DNA of 64,000 nucleotides from Streptomyces sp. SN-593 (GTDB taxonomy: Bacteria > Actinomycetota > Actinomycetes > Streptomycetales > Streptomycetaceae). Each line of letters opens with the position of its first letter. Position 1 is the first letter of the stretch. The position numbers and the translations under genes are program-made. Below are positions 33,701 to 41,659 of this stretch, piece by piece. Under the pieces are notes generated by a model that did no database searches, had not been told where the DNA came from, and saw only the letters and a program-made list of their open reading frames with translations. The stretch spans positions 2,611,501 to 2,675,500 of the forward strand of contig NZ_AP018365.1 in NCBI RefSeq assembly GCF_016756395.1, in the 5' to 3' direction.

Positions 33701-34181
33701 GAACCGCGGCGGCCACACCTCGCAGCTCGTCGTGGAGAAGCTCGCCCGGCGGGTCATCGGATGGGACCTGCCGCGGCACGGCCATCCCTTCAGCTATCCC
33801 CAGGACGCCCCGCGCGGCCCGGTGGTGGCGGTCGCCAACGAGTTCTCCGGGTCGGACGGCGACATCGTCAACGCGGCGATCCGCACGCTCGGGATCGGCC
33901 CGGTGGTCGGCACCCGCACCTGGGGCGGCGTGATCGGCATCGACAGCCGCTACCAGCTCGTCGACGGCACCGGGGTGACCCAGCCGAAGTACGCCCTGTG
34001 GTTCGAGGGGTTCGGCTGGTCGGTGGAGAACCACGGGGTGGACCCCGACGTCGAGGTGGTCGTCACCCCGCAGGACCACGCAGCCGGCCGCGACCCCCAG
34101 CTCGACCGGGCCGTGGAGATGGCCCTGGAGGCGCTGGCCGCGCACCCCCCGAAGTCGCCTCCGACCGACCTCCCGTCCTGA
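30768..34181 (+). CDS. Tricorn protease (S41 family)
   Basis: 1,137 residues. The N-terminal ~650 form beta-propellers (repeated PRISPDG, DLAFSPDSGWLAWSQ and APAFTADGRHLAFLSER strands). A PDZ domain lies near 850-930, and the C-terminal S41 catalytic core carries TSHAYV (catalytic His region, near residue 807) and EFSGSDGDI (nucleophile Ser and Asp near 1029-1030). Tricorn trims oligopeptides downstream of the proteasome; streptomycetes have a cytosolic homologue. Residues ~563-610 are an Asp/Gly-rich insertion absent from the archaeal enzyme. GTG 30768 appears leaderless. A strong terminator follows. Confidence 0.93.
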   Translation: MTQSSLSTRLSGPVRPAHHPSYLRNPHPHGDLVVFTAEDDVWVAPLDGGRAWRVSADNMPVRRPRISPDGVSVAWTSTRDGAPEVHVADLAGGPSRRLTYWGNPLTSVRTWTPGGELVVVTAAGEASIRRTWAHRLPLDGGPSTRLPLGPVGDLAHGPDGALLLQSVTMGREAAYWKGYRGGTAGKLWLDPDGGGEFARLHEGVDGNIECPMWVGDRIAFLSDHEGQGALYSSRPDGADLRRHTPLGGFYARQAATDGTRVVYTAGGTLHLLDGLGEDVRPRPLEIGLGGQRADLQPLPVRPAAYLGDARPDHTGRGSAVEVRGTTHWVTHRGGPARVLSARPGVRTRHPRVFSQGEDQYVVWVTDADGDDALEIAPATGLPAGTAPRRLAAGRLGRVHEIEVSPDGHRIAVASHDGRVLLVDTQTGEVREVPTAGGSAADGDPSPAPEPARNNADASDLAFSPDSGWLAWSQPGPGSLRQIKLASTADLTLVEATPLRFIDYAPAFTADGRHLAFLSERAFDPVYDAHVFDLSFPNACRPYLLTLTATTPSPFGPQRHGRPYDDEADDDGHGDGAGTDAATDSGADAGPDGEGEGAGGNADGGGPGRSGHRDRPRATKVDAEGIADRIVPFPVEAGHYSGLRAAKGAVLWLRHPLTGTLGAALATPEAEPPESVLERYDLRRLKVDEIASDAEGFAVSGDGTKVLVSSGSRLRVGPADSKSDEDSDSSVGVDLSRVRVTIGPADEWRQMFDETHRLARDHFWRPDMGGLDWDGIGERYRALLDKVATHDDLVDLLWELHGELRTSHAYVTPAGASHDPRRRQGLLGADLSRSEDGAWRVDRVLPGESSDPRARSPLAAPGVAVRAGDVLVAVDGVPVDPLAGPAPLLVGTAGKPVELTVEPAAGGPVRHVVAVPLADEEALRYHDWVADRRAHVHRASGGRLGYLHVPDMVSSGWAELHRDLRVEMARDGLVVDVRENRGGHTSQLVVEKLARRVIGWDLPRHGHPFSYPQDAPRGPVVAVANEFSGSDGDIVNAAIRTLGIGPVVGTRTWGGVIGIDSRYQLVDGTGVTQPKYALWFEGFGWSVENHGVDPDVEVVVTPQDHAAGRDPQLDRAVEMALEALAAHPPKSPPTDLPS

Positions 34182-34187
34182 CCCGTC

Positions 34188-34223
34188 CCGGCGGGGCACC
34201 CCGGGATCGGGGTGCCCCGCCGG
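34188..34223. terminator. Strong bidirectional terminator after tricorn
   Basis: Perfect 15-bp stem (34188-34202 and 34209-34223) with a 6-nt loop, right after the tricorn stop and before the convergent GH3 gene. Confidence 0.85.
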
Positions 34224-34252
34224 ATCAGGACCGGGCCGGGCCTGGGCCGGGA

Positions 34253-34294
34253 CGATCCGGGCCGGGGCCGGGTCGATCCGGGCCGGGGCAGGGT
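34253..34294 (+). repeat. 21-bp tandem repeat, two copies
   Basis: Copies at 34253-34273 and 34274-34294 differ by one base and lie between the terminator and the GH3 stop codon. No coding role. Confidence 0.75.
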
Positions 34295-34304
34295 CGGAAC
34301 CGGG

Positions 34305-37115
34305 TCAGGACTGCGTCCAGACCTGGTTGGCGGCGGCGGTGCAGGACCAGATCTGCACCTGGGTGCCCGGGGTGGTGGACCGCTCGGTGTCGTCCAGGCA
34401 CTTGCCCGAGGACGGGTTGAGCCAGGTGCCGTCGGACTGCGGCTCCCAGACCTGGGCGCCGGTGCCGTTGCAGGTGTAGAGCTGGACCGGTGTGCCGTCC
34501 GCGGTGCCCGCCGACTTCACGTCCAGGCACTTGCCGAGCGCGCGCACCGTGTGGTCGGCGCCGACCGTCCACTGCTGGGCGGCGGTCCCGTTGCAGGTGT
34601 AGACGTCGACCTTGGTGCCGTCGGCGGAACTCGCGGAGGCCACGTCGAGGCACAGCCCCTGGTAGCCGACGATCGGGGCGGCCAGCGCCGCGTTCGCGGG
34701 CACCACCGTCCACAGGAAGGTGGTCGAGGCGGTCGCCCCCGCGCCGTCGCGGGCGGTGACGGTGACCGTGCTGGTGCCCGCCGTGGTCGGGGTGCCCGTG
34801 ACGGTGCCGGAGGACGAGATCGACGTGCCGGCCGGCAGCCCGGTGGCGGTGAAGGACGGGGTCTGGCCCGCGGTGGTGTCGTGGGCGGTGACCCGCACCG
34901 ACACCGCCGCGCCGGTCAGCCCCTCCTGGGCGCCCGGGGCGGTGAGGGTCAGCGGCGTGCCGAGCTGCGCCGACGTCACGTTCAGGGTGCCCTTCAGCGG
35001 CAGGTTGCCGTCGGAGTCGCCGACGGAGATGCCGTAGGCGCCGGTCGCGGTGGTCCACGCGCCGGACGACGCGTCGTACGCGCGCAGGTTCTGCTGGCCC
35101 ACCGGGAAGGTGACGGTCTGGCTGGCGCCGGGCTGGATGTCCACCCGGGCGAAGCCCTGCAACTGGCGGGGCGGTTCGCCGTTGCCGGCCGGCTGGCTGA
35201 CGTAGAGCTGGGCGACGTCGGCGCCGGCCCTGCTGCCGGTGTTGGTGACCGTCGCGGTCACGGTGGCCGTGCCGCCCGCCGCCAGGGTGCCCACGTGCAG
35301 GTTGCTGAAGGAGAACCCGGTGTACGACAGGCCGTAGCCGAACGGGAAGAGCGGGGTGAGGTTGTTGGCGTCGTAGTAGCGGTAGCCGACGTCCACGCCC
35401 TCGGAGTACTGCACCTTCCCGCCGGTGCCCGGCCACTGCGCGGTGGTGTGTGCGGGGACCTGGGAGAGCGAGGTCGGGAAGGTCACCGGCAGGTGGCCGG
35501 AGGGGTTGGTGTCGCCGAAGAGCAGCGAGGCGATCGCGGTGCCGTAGTCCTGGCCCGGGTACCACGCCTCCATGACGCCCTTCACCGAGCCGAGCCACGG
35601 CATGGTGACCGCGGAGCCGGTGTTGAGCACCACCACGGTGTTCGGGTTGGCGGCGGCCACCGCCGAGATCAGGCTGTTCTCCGCGGCGGGCAGGTCGATG
35701 CCGCTCAGGTCGCTGCCCTCGCCCTCGTAGTCGCTGACGAAGACCACCGCGACGGACGAGGCCGCGGCGAGCGAGGCGGCCGAGCCGGTGTCGGACCCGT
35801 CGCTGTACTTGACGCTGACGCCGCTGCCGGCCCGGGAGGTGATGCCCTGCAACGGGGTGACGGTGCCGCTGGAGTTGACCTGCGCGCTGCCTCCGCCGCG
35901 GCTCTGCACGCTGGTGGACGCGTCGGCGCCGATCACCGCGATCGAGGAGGTGCCGGAGCCGAGCGGCAGCACGGAGCCGCTGTTCTTCAGCAGGACGGTG
36001 CCCTCGGCGGCGAGCTGGGCGGCGGCGGTCTGGTGCGCGGCGCTGGTGGCGACCGCGCCGGGCGCGCCGGAGGGCGCCTTGTCGAACTGTCCGAACGCGA
36101 ACATCTCGGTGAGGATGCGGCGGGCCATGGTGTCCAGGGTGGTCTGGCCGACCGCGCCGGAGGCGACCGCGTTGCTCAGCGCGGTGCCGTAGTAGCCGTC
36201 CGAGCCGGACATGTCCTGGTCGAGGCCGGCGTTGGCCGAGGCAGCGGTGGAGTGGGTGGCGCCCCAGTCCGAGGTCACGAAGCCCTGGAAGCCGAACTGC
36301 TGGCGCAGCGCGGTGGTCAGCAGGTCGGGGTTCTGGCAGGCGTACGTGCCGTTGACGGTGCTGTAGGAGCACATCACCGAGGAGGCCGCGCCCTGCTGCA
36401 CCGCGGCCTGGAAGGCGGGCAGGTAGATCTCCTGGAGCGCCTTGGCGCCGATCACCGCGTCGTCGGAGGGCGTGTTGCGGTTGGTCTCCTGGTTGTAGAC
36501 GGCCAGGTGCTTGACCTGCGCCATCACCCCCGTGGACTGCACGCCGCGGATGTCGGCCGCGCCCATCTGGCCGTTGAGGTACGGGTCCTCGCCGATCGAC
36601 TCGAAGGCGCGGCCCCAGCGCGGGTCGCGGTCGATGTTGATGGTCGGGCCGAGGTCCACGGTGGTCCCCTTGGCGGCCTGCTCGCCGCCGATCACCCGGC
36701 CGTAGGTCTCCTCGGCGGAGGTGTCCCAGGTGGAGGCGACGCTGACGGGGGCGGGCAGTTGCGTGACGTCGTTCATGCCGTCGGCGACGCCGGCCGGACC
36801 GTCCTCAAGTGTCATCGCGGGGATGCACAGGGAGGGGATCGCCGGGGTGAAGCCGACGTAGCTGGAGCCGGTGGCGCCGGTGGCGAGCGTCACCTTCTGG
36901 GCGTTCGTCATCTTCGCCAGCACCTGGGAGACGCGGTCCGGGATCGGTGCGGTGGAGTGCACCCAGGGGCAGTCGGCCGCGGCCGCCGGGGCGGCGGGCG
37001 CGGCCTGCGCGGCGGGGGCGGCGACGGCGCCGAGCAGGCCGGAGCCGCCGGCGAGCAGGGCCAGGGCGGCGAGGTACGGCGTCCGCCGTCTCGCCGGAGT
37101 ACGGAACGTGTGCAC
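34305..37115 (-). CDS. Secreted GH3 beta-glycosidase with ricin-type lectin domain
   Basis: About 936 residues. A signal peptide (basic TFRTPARRRTPY, hydrophobic core, AQA cleavage region) leads to a GH3 barrel with the nucleophile in FVTSDWGATHS and a second GH3 domain. A fibronectin III-like domain (TVTATVTNTGSRAGADVAQLYV) and a putative Ig (He_PIG) domain follow, then a ricin B-type beta-trefoil with repeated CLDV and QQWTV units. It hydrolyses plant or fungal beta-glucosides or xylosides outside the cell, and the trefoil binds galactosyl or xylan sugars. GTG 37115 is preferred for GGAGG just upstream; ATG 37130 is an alternative. No complete CebR-type operator is visible. Confidence 0.92.
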   Translation of the reverse strand: MHTFRTPARRRTPYLAALALLAGGSGLLGAVAAPAAQAAPAAPAAAADCPWVHSTAPIPDRVSQVLAKMTNAQKVTLATGATGSSYVGFTPAIPSLCIPAMTLEDGPAGVADGMNDVTQLPAPVSVASTWDTSAEETYGRVIGGEQAAKGTTVDLGPTINIDRDPRWGRAFESIGEDPYLNGQMGAADIRGVQSTGVMAQVKHLAVYNQETNRNTPSDDAVIGAKALQEIYLPAFQAAVQQGAASSVMCSYSTVNGTYACQNPDLLTTALRQQFGFQGFVTSDWGATHSTAASANAGLDQDMSGSDGYYGTALSNAVASGAVGQTTLDTMARRILTEMFAFGQFDKAPSGAPGAVATSAAHQTAAAQLAAEGTVLLKNSGSVLPLGSGTSSIAVIGADASTSVQSRGGGSAQVNSSGTVTPLQGITSRAGSGVSVKYSDGSDTGSAASLAAASSVAVVFVSDYEGEGSDLSGIDLPAAENSLISAVAAANPNTVVVLNTGSAVTMPWLGSVKGVMEAWYPGQDYGTAIASLLFGDTNPSGHLPVTFPTSLSQVPAHTTAQWPGTGGKVQYSEGVDVGYRYYDANNLTPLFPFGYGLSYTGFSFSNLHVGTLAAGGTATVTATVTNTGSRAGADVAQLYVSQPAGNGEPPRQLQGFARVDIQPGASQTVTFPVGQQNLRAYDASSGAWTTATGAYGISVGDSDGNLPLKGTLNVTSAQLGTPLTLTAPGAQEGLTGAAVSVRVTAHDTTAGQTPSFTATGLPAGTSISSSGTVTGTPTTAGTSTVTVTARDGAGATASTTFLWTVVPANAALAAPIVGYQGLCLDVASASSADGTKVDVYTCNGTAAQQWTVGADHTVRALGKCLDVKSAGTADGTPVQLYTCNGTGAQVWEPQSDGTWLNPSSGKCLDDTERSTTPGTQVQIWSCTAAANQVWTQS

Positions 37116-37130
37116 GATGCCTCCAAGCAT

Positions 37131-37685
37131 CTTGCCGAGGGGGGTGTTCCGGGTCGGTACGGTCGGGAACGGGGCAGGCGGGGCACGGGACGGCTGGGAG
37201 CGCCGGGGCCGCCGGGGACGGCCGGGACGGTTGGCTTCGGAAGGTGGACGCACGCCGCGCGGCGGCCGGTTGCCGTCGCGGTGGGCGCGCGGGGGTGCGC
37301 GGTTGCGGGCGTGCGGAGGCGCTGTTCACGAAGGGGCGGTCCTGCGGCCTGCCGACGGTTGCCGGTCATGTGCCCGTGGTGCGGGTGTGATTGAACCCGC
37401 CTCCCGGGGCATGGTCAAGGTCTGAAGCGTCATTGCCGGAAACCGGTGCGCAAGGGGCGCCACCAGCGGGATTGGCTTCAAGAAGTGAAGTCGGCGTCTG
37501 CGAGGGCGGGTTCCGTGAGGGCCGCGGGTCCGGGCGGGGTGCGCGGGGCGCACGGGGGCGGGCGCGCCGGGGCGGGGACGGGGAGCGGACGGGGAGCCGG
37601 GGCGGGCGGGGACAGGGTCGGGCGGGGTCGGGACGGGGAAGCGCGCGGGAACGCGGGCCCGCGTGATGCCGGAAGGGACGGCGGG
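37131..37685. other. Long intergenic region with a G-rich tract
   Basis: About 550 bp between the GH3 gene and the AlkZ-like gene. The GH3-proximal part holds no clear promoter. The part from about 37500 is strongly G-rich on the plus strand, with many GGGG runs at 37569-37640 that could form G-quadruplexes. Short open frames here are low-complexity shadows. Small inverted repeats (CTTCA-N5-TGAAG near 37476; CCGG-AAA-CCGG near 37438) have no assigned role. Confidence 0.5.
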
Positions 37686-37691
37686 TAGGGT
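37686..37691 (+). promoter_or_regulatory. -10 element of a leaderless transcript
   Basis: TAGGGT ends 8 nt before the ATG at 37700, with no ribosome-binding site between. It follows the G-rich tract directly. Confidence 0.5.
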
Positions 37692-37699
37692 CCGCTCGT

Positions 37700-38830
37700 A
37701 TGCTGACCATGCGTGAACTCAACCGGGCGACCCTCGGCCGCCAGCTACTGCTGGAGCGTGAGCCGCTGAGTGTCGCCGACGCGGTGCGGCGCGTGGTCGC
37801 GCTCCAGGCGCAGCATCCGGCCTCGCCGTATCTCGCGCTGTGGAACCGGGTCGCCGGTTTCGCTCCGGCCGAACTCGACGCCGCCTTCACCGGGGGCTCG
37901 GTGGTCAAGGCGACCCTGATGCGGATCACCTTGCACGCCGTGCACGCCGGGGACTATCCGGTCCTGCGCAGGGCGGTGCAGCCCACCTTGTACGCCTCCC
38001 GACTCGGCTTCCGCTTCGCCGACGCGGGGCTGACCCCGGCGGACGCCGACGAACTGGTGCCGGAACTGCTGGCCTTCGCCCGCCTGCCGCGGACTTCGGC
38101 ACAGATGCAGGAGTGGGTGGAGGAGCGGCTCGGAGCCGAGAGGAAGGACGGGGCGTGGTGGGGCCTGAAAGCCTATGCGCCGCTGCACCACGCCCCGACC
38201 GGCAGGCCGTGGTCGTTCGATCCGCGGCCGTCCTTCGTCGCGGCGGGGATGGGGGCCCTCCCCGCCGGGCGGGCGGTGGATCCGCAGGCGCTTCGCACCC
38301 TGGTTCTGCGCTACCTGGCCGGCTTCGGGCCGGCGTCGGTGGAGGACGTGGCCCAGTTCGCGATGGTGCAGCGGGCACCCGTCCGGGAGGCCCTGCGCGC
38401 TCTGGACGGCACCGTCGAGCAGCTTCCGGGACCGGACGGCAGCACGCTGTTCGACCTCCCGGGCGCTCCCCGGCCGCACGCGGACACCCCCGCTCCGCCT
38501 CGGCTCATGGCGATGTGGGACAGCGTCCTGCTGGCGTACGCCGACCGCAGCCGGGTGATCCCCCCGGCCTACCGCCCCCTGGTGATGCGCAGGAACGGAG
38601 ACGTACTGCCCACCCTGTTGGTCGACGGCCACGTCGCCGGTGTGTGGCGCGCGCTGGACGGCGGCATCGAGGCCACGGCCTTCCACCCCCTGCCACCCGC
38701 GACCTGGGACGAACTCGCCGCGGAGGCCGCGTCCCTGAGGGTGCTCCTCGCCGACCGCGAGGCGGAGGTCTACCACCGCTACCACCATTGGTGGTCGAAA
38801 CTCCCCCAGTCCGAGGTGCGCATGCTGTGA
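37700..38830 (+). CDS. Winged-helix AlkZ-like DNA glycosylase (HTH_42 family)
   Basis: 376 residues. RELNRATLGRQLLLERE at the N-terminus and VVALQAQHPASPYLALWNR with the catalytic-type QxQ motif (Gln36-Ala-Gln38) place it in the HTH_42/AlkZ-like superfamily. Three winged-helix units are implied by the repeated Ala/Leu-rich helices. AlkZ excises interstrand crosslinks formed by azinomycin; AlkZ-like paralogues in Streptomyces repair or resist alkylation. Whether this is a true glycosylase or a binding-only member is not known. The start is leaderless (-10 TAGGGT 8 nt before ATG 37700); ATG 37709 (MRELNRATL) is also in frame. Confidence 0.8.
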   Translation: MLTMRELNRATLGRQLLLEREPLSVADAVRRVVALQAQHPASPYLALWNRVAGFAPAELDAAFTGGSVVKATLMRITLHAVHAGDYPVLRRAVQPTLYASRLGFRFADAGLTPADADELVPELLAFARLPRTSAQMQEWVEERLGAERKDGAWWGLKAYAPLHHAPTGRPWSFDPRPSFVAAGMGALPAGRAVDPQALRTLVLRYLAGFGPASVEDVAQFAMVQRAPVREALRALDGTVEQLPGPDGSTLFDLPGAPRPHADTPAPPRLMAMWDSVLLAYADRSRVIPPAYRPLVMRRNGDVLPTLLVDGHVAGVWRALDGGIEATAFHPLPPATWDELAAEAASLRVLLADREAEVYHRYHHWWSKLPQSEVRML

Positions 38831-38905
38831 CCCCCTCCTTCGCCGCCCGGACTCCGGCGCCCTGACCGAGGTGCGGTGCCCCCGCCACGAGGTGGGGCGG
38901 GCGTA

Positions 38906-38921
38906 CCCGGGGCGCCCCGGG
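38906..38921. terminator. Palindrome between convergent genes, possible terminator
   Basis: CCCGGGGC-GCCCCGGG is a perfect palindrome just after the TrmO-like gene's stop. Outside it, GACCCCC (38829-38835) and GGGGGTC (38919-38925) could pair as well. Confidence 0.4.
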
Positions 38922-38923
38922 GG

Positions 38924-39409
38924 TCAGTCCTTCGGCGGCGCGTAGTACTCGGCCAGCATCTCCGAGGGCCAGGCCGGTTCGCCGACTTCGCCGCGGGGAC
39001 CCATCGCGGTGAACCAGGGCTTGATGTCGAGCACGGGGGTGCCGTCCACGGCGTCCAACTCCTCGACGTGCAGGTCGAGGCCGTCGACGTCGAGCAGCCG
39101 GCAGCGCGAGACGCCCAGCCAGTTCGTCCGGCGCATGTTGCGGTGGGCGAAGATCCCGCCGAGCGGCCAGTCGGGGTTGTCCCGGGGGCGGCGCGGCTCG
39201 GGGTGCAGGTCGGTCGGGTCGGTGAGGTGGAAGCGGAACACCACCTCGATGTGGGAGAAGGCGTCGAGCCCGACCACCGCGCCCGCGTCGAACTGCTCCG
39301 CGTCGATACGGATGACGGAGCGGCGCCCACCCCAGTAGTCGTCCTCCGGGACCGTCCGCCCCCCGACGACATGGGCCACGGGCACCACCGTGAACGATTC
39401 GCCTGCCAT
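38924..39409 (-). CDS. TrmO/TsaA-family SAM-binding protein
   Basis: 161 residues of the UPF0066/TrmO family. Seen: VPVAHVVGGRT at the N-terminus, the FSHIEVVFRFHLTD strand, GIFAHRNMRRTNWLGVSRCRLL (SAM-binding and catalytic region of TrmO) and VLDIKPW. E. coli TrmO methylates t6A37 in some tRNAs. Actinobacterial short members lack the C-terminal domain, so the exact substrate is inferred only. ATG 39409 (MAGESFTVVPVAH) fits homologues. It converges on the AlkZ-like gene and is divergent from cutA. Confidence 0.82.
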   Translation of the reverse strand: MAGESFTVVPVAHVVGGRTVPEDDYWGGRRSVIRIDAEQFDAGAVVGLDAFSHIEVVFRFHLTDPTDLHPEPRRPRDNPDWPLGGIFAHRNMRRTNWLGVSRCRLLDVDGLDLHVEELDAVDGTPVLDIKPWFTAMGPRGEVGEPAWPSEMLAEYYAPPKD

Positions 39410-39556
39410 GAACTCAAGCCTCCAGGTGTAGTTGTGCTCAGGTCGGACCCGGCCCCGGCCTGCGGTCCGGTTCGGTCCCTGCGGTGATCCCGCACCCCCG
39501 CACGTACCACCGCGTCACGAGTTTCCCGCAGAACCTCAACGCACGGAGCTGAACGC

Positions 39557-39562
39557 TAGGAT
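39557..39562 (+). promoter_or_regulatory. -10 element of a leaderless cutA transcript
   Basis: TAGGAT ends 7 nt before the ATG at 39570. This is a near-perfect actinobacterial -10 and the start has no ribosome site. Confidence 0.65.
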
Positions 39563-39569
39563 CGCCAAC

Positions 39570-39893
39570 ATGACGGACTTCGTGCAGGTGTCGACCGCCA
39601 CCGAGACCCGTGACCAGGCCCTCCGGCTCGCCCAGTCCGTCGTCCGGGAACATCTGGCCGCCGGAGCGCAGATCGTCGGCCCGGTGACCTCCGTGTTCTG
39701 GCACCTCGGGGAGTTCGGGACGGGCGAGGAGTGGCAGCTCCTCCTCAAGACCCGGGCCGATCGGTACCCCGCCCTCGAAGCGCACCTGCTCGAACACCAC
39801 CCCTGGGACAACCCCGAGGTGTCCGCCGTGGCGATCGTCGCGGGAGCCGAAGGGTGCCTGCGCTGGGTGGCCGAGAGCACCGAACCCGAGTAA
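39570..39893 (+). CDS. cutA: Divalent-cation tolerance protein CutA
   Basis: 107 residues, typical CutA1 length. MTDFVQVSTATETRDQALRLAQSVVREHLAAGAQIVGPVTSVFWH and the C-terminal LLEHHPWDNPEVSAVAI are conserved; the protein forms a PII-like trimer. The family is linked to copper and divalent-metal tolerance, but its molecular role is unsettled. It is leaderless. Its stop lies 4 bp from the end of the convergent, IS-interrupted regulator. Confidence 0.92.
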   Translation: MTDFVQVSTATETRDQALRLAQSVVREHLAAGAQIVGPVTSVFWHLGEFGTGEEWQLLLKTRADRYPALEAHLLEHHPWDNPEVSAVAIVAGAEGCLRWVAESTEPE

Positions 39894-40382
39894 CCCATCA
39901 GCCGGCGGCCTTGTCGAGTAGTTCGGAGACGGCGGGCACACCTCGATGTTCTCCCAGATTTTTCAGGAGCGGCGCCAGGCGGCGTCGCGGCCGAACAGAT
40001 GCCACGCCGTCCGAGAGGTCCAGGGCCCGGTCGACCACCAAGACAGCCTGTTCGATCTCCCCCGCGCTCAGGTAAGCATCGGCAAGCCATGAAAGGTAGA
40101 GGGCCTTGTCTCGTGCGTGGCTGTCGTCGTAACGCGCCAGTGCCTGTTCGAGCGCGGGAACTGCCCTCAGCGGACGACGTAGTTCGGTCCAGCAACGGCC
40201 TGACATGATCTGGATCTCCGTGTGATCGACCCACGCCACCCAGTCTGGTTGGGGTGCGTCTGCAACATCGGCGAGCGCCGAATTCGCATCGTCCAGCGCC
40301 CTTTCCGTTTCAGCAGCGAGTCCCGCGACGGCACATGCCCATGCCTTGCGCTCGTGGAGCAGTGCGCGGACACCAGCAGGAG

Positions 40383-40410
40383 TGAAGTTTCCCCGTGATC
40401 TCGGACACTC
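40383..40410 (+). repeat. IS inverted repeat, orfB-side end
   Basis: Begins TGAAGTTTCCCCGTG and matches the other end at 14 of its first 15 bases; GGACAC is shared further in. Confidence 0.8.
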
Positions 40411-40414
40411 GTTC

Positions 40415-41296
40415 TTACGCGGCGAGGGTGTGTCGTTGTCGGGTCTCTTGCGGGGTCAGATAGCCCCAGTCGGGGTGCTTGCGTAGCCGACGGCGGTTGT
40501 AGAAGGTCTCGATGTAGGAGAAGACCGCGGCGCGGGCGGTGGCCCGGTCGGGCCAGGTCCGGGTGCCGATCTCGGCTTTCAGGACTGCCCAGAAGCTCTC
40601 GGCGGCGGCGTTGTCGTAGCACGAGCCGGTGCGTCCGGTGCTTACCTTCATGTCCAACTCGGTAACTGCCGTTCGAAATTGGGCTGAGGTGTATTCGCTG
40701 CCGCGGTCGCTGTGTGCGATACAGCCGGGTTCCAGGCGGCCCCGGTCGTGGGCCATGTGCAGGGCGTCGACGACCAGGTCGGCGCGGTGGTGGTCGGCCA
40801 TTGACCAGCCGACGACCTCGCGAGTGGCCAGGTCCAGCCAGCAGGCCAGGTAGAGCCAGCCCTGCTCGGTAGGCAGGTAGGTGATGTCGCCGACCAAGCG
40901 GGTCCCGGGGCGGTCGGCGGTGAAGTCGCGGCCGATCAGGTCCGGTGCGGGCCGGGCCTGCTTGTCCGGGCGTGTCAGCGACCTGCGGTGGCGGCGGGTG
41001 ATCCCGGCGATGCGGCGTTCACGCATCAGCCGCTCGACCCGCTTGTGGTTCACCGCGTGCCCCAGTCGCCGCAGCTCGGCATGTACGCGCGGGACGCCGT
41101 AGGCGCCCCGGGAGGCGAGGTGGATCACAGTGATCTCGTGCGCGAGTGCGTCATCGGCACGCAGCCGCGCGCCCCGGGCGACCTGCCCCTCGGCCCACGC
41201 GTAGAAGGAGGAGCGGTGCACTCCGAGAATGCGGCACAGCAAGGTGACCGGGTAGGTGGCCTTCTCCGCCGCGATGAACCGGTAGACCTCGCTCAC
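40415..41296 (-). CDS. IS3-family transposase OrfB (DDE integrase domain)
   Basis: 293 residues. An N-terminal HTH_21 region (FYAWAEGQVARGARLRADDALAHEI and ASRGAYGVPRVHAELRR) precedes the rve integrase core. D137 (GDITYLPT), D197 (HSDRGSEYT) and E233 (ESFWAVLK) form an exact DD35E triad. The C-terminal FYNRRRLRKHPDWGYLTPQE is characteristic of IS3. The GTG start at 41296 overlaps the orfA stop as GTGA, so translation is coupled; a classical -1 frameshift fusion may also be made. No disruption is visible. Confidence 0.95.
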   Translation of the reverse strand: MSEVYRFIAAEKATYPVTLLCRILGVHRSSFYAWAEGQVARGARLRADDALAHEITVIHLASRGAYGVPRVHAELRRLGHAVNHKRVERLMRERRIAGITRRHRRSLTRPDKQARPAPDLIGRDFTADRPGTRLVGDITYLPTEQGWLYLACWLDLATREVVGWSMADHHRADLVVDALHMAHDRGRLEPGCIAHSDRGSEYTSAQFRTAVTELDMKVSTGRTGSCYDNAAAESFWAVLKAEIGTRTWPDRATARAAVFSYIETFYNRRRLRKHPDWGYLTPQETRQRHTLAA

Positions 41297-41592
41297 CGCT
41301 CGCTCTCCCGCGCGAAGAAGGCCGTCGCTTTTTTCAGGACCTCGATGGTCCTTTGCTGTTCGATGTTCTGCCGGCGCAGGCGCCGCAGTTCCTCGTGCTC
41401 GGCACCGGTCAGCTCGCCCGGGCCGCCCTCACCGCGGTCGATCTGGTCCTGCTTGACCCAGCTCCGCAGGCCCTCCGGGCTCACGCCCAGATCCCGGGCC
41501 ACCTCGGTAACCGTCTTGCTGGAGGATCGGGCCAACGCCACGGCGTCCCGCTTGAACTCCTTCGAGTACCGCTTCCCTGCTTTGTTGCTCAC
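41293..41592 (-). CDS. IS3-family transposase OrfA (DNA-binding)
   Basis: 99 residues. The helix-turn-helix SKEFKRDAVALARSSSKTVTEVARDLGVSPEGLRSWVKQ binds the IS ends. A leucine-zipper-like helix follows (EELRRLRRQNIEQQRTIEVLKKATAFFA). It overlaps orfB by 4 nt. A standard first frame of IS3 elements. Confidence 0.93.
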   Translation of the reverse strand: MSNKAGKRYSKEFKRDAVALARSSSKTVTEVARDLGVSPEGLRSWVKQDQIDRGEGGPGELTGAEHEELRRLRRQNIEQQRTIEVLKKATAFFARESER

Positions 41593-41631
41593 CTGGCACT
41601 ACTTCCTCTGGGACCTCACGTCCCAGTCTCC

Positions 41632-41659
41632 AGGTGTCCAGGTCCACGGGGAAGCTTCA
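41632..41659 (-). repeat. IS inverted repeat, orfA-side end
   Basis: Read inward on the minus strand it begins TGAAGCTTCCCCGTG, then GGACAC. The GAG target copy follows immediately outside. Confidence 0.8.

Larger units (their letters stand above)
40383..41659 (-). mobile_element. IS3-family insertion sequence, 1,277 bp
   Basis: Both ends begin TGAAG(T/C)TTCCCCGTG, and the inverted repeats continue with a shared GGACAC, giving about 26 imperfect bp. A 3-bp target duplication GAG flanks it (40380-40382 and 41660-41662), typical of IS3. It carries orfA (41293-41592) and orfB (40415-41296), reading on the minus strand as the interrupted gene does. The transposase DD35E triad is intact, so it looks functional and recent. 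Confidence 0.93.

Noticed and set aside
29784..34199. 1,471-codon minus-strand frame opposite tricorn
   Set aside because: Only its last 119 codons (HIT protein) show conserved motifs; the rest is antisense to tricorn and low complexity.
30890..34420. 1,176-codon plus-strand frame overlapping tricorn
   Set aside because: Frame shadow of tricorn, Arg/Pro-rich, no domain.
37195..37203. TGGGAGCGC, half of the CebR operator TGGGAGCGCTCCCA, upstream of GH3
   Set aside because: Only half of the palindrome is present, so CebR control is not supported.
40396..41646. Shorter IS boundaries starting at TGATCTC and ending at GGTCCA
   Set aside because: The flanks then still match as inverted repeats and no direct duplication appears; extending to TGAAG...TTCA gives longer repeats and a GAG duplication that restores the frame.
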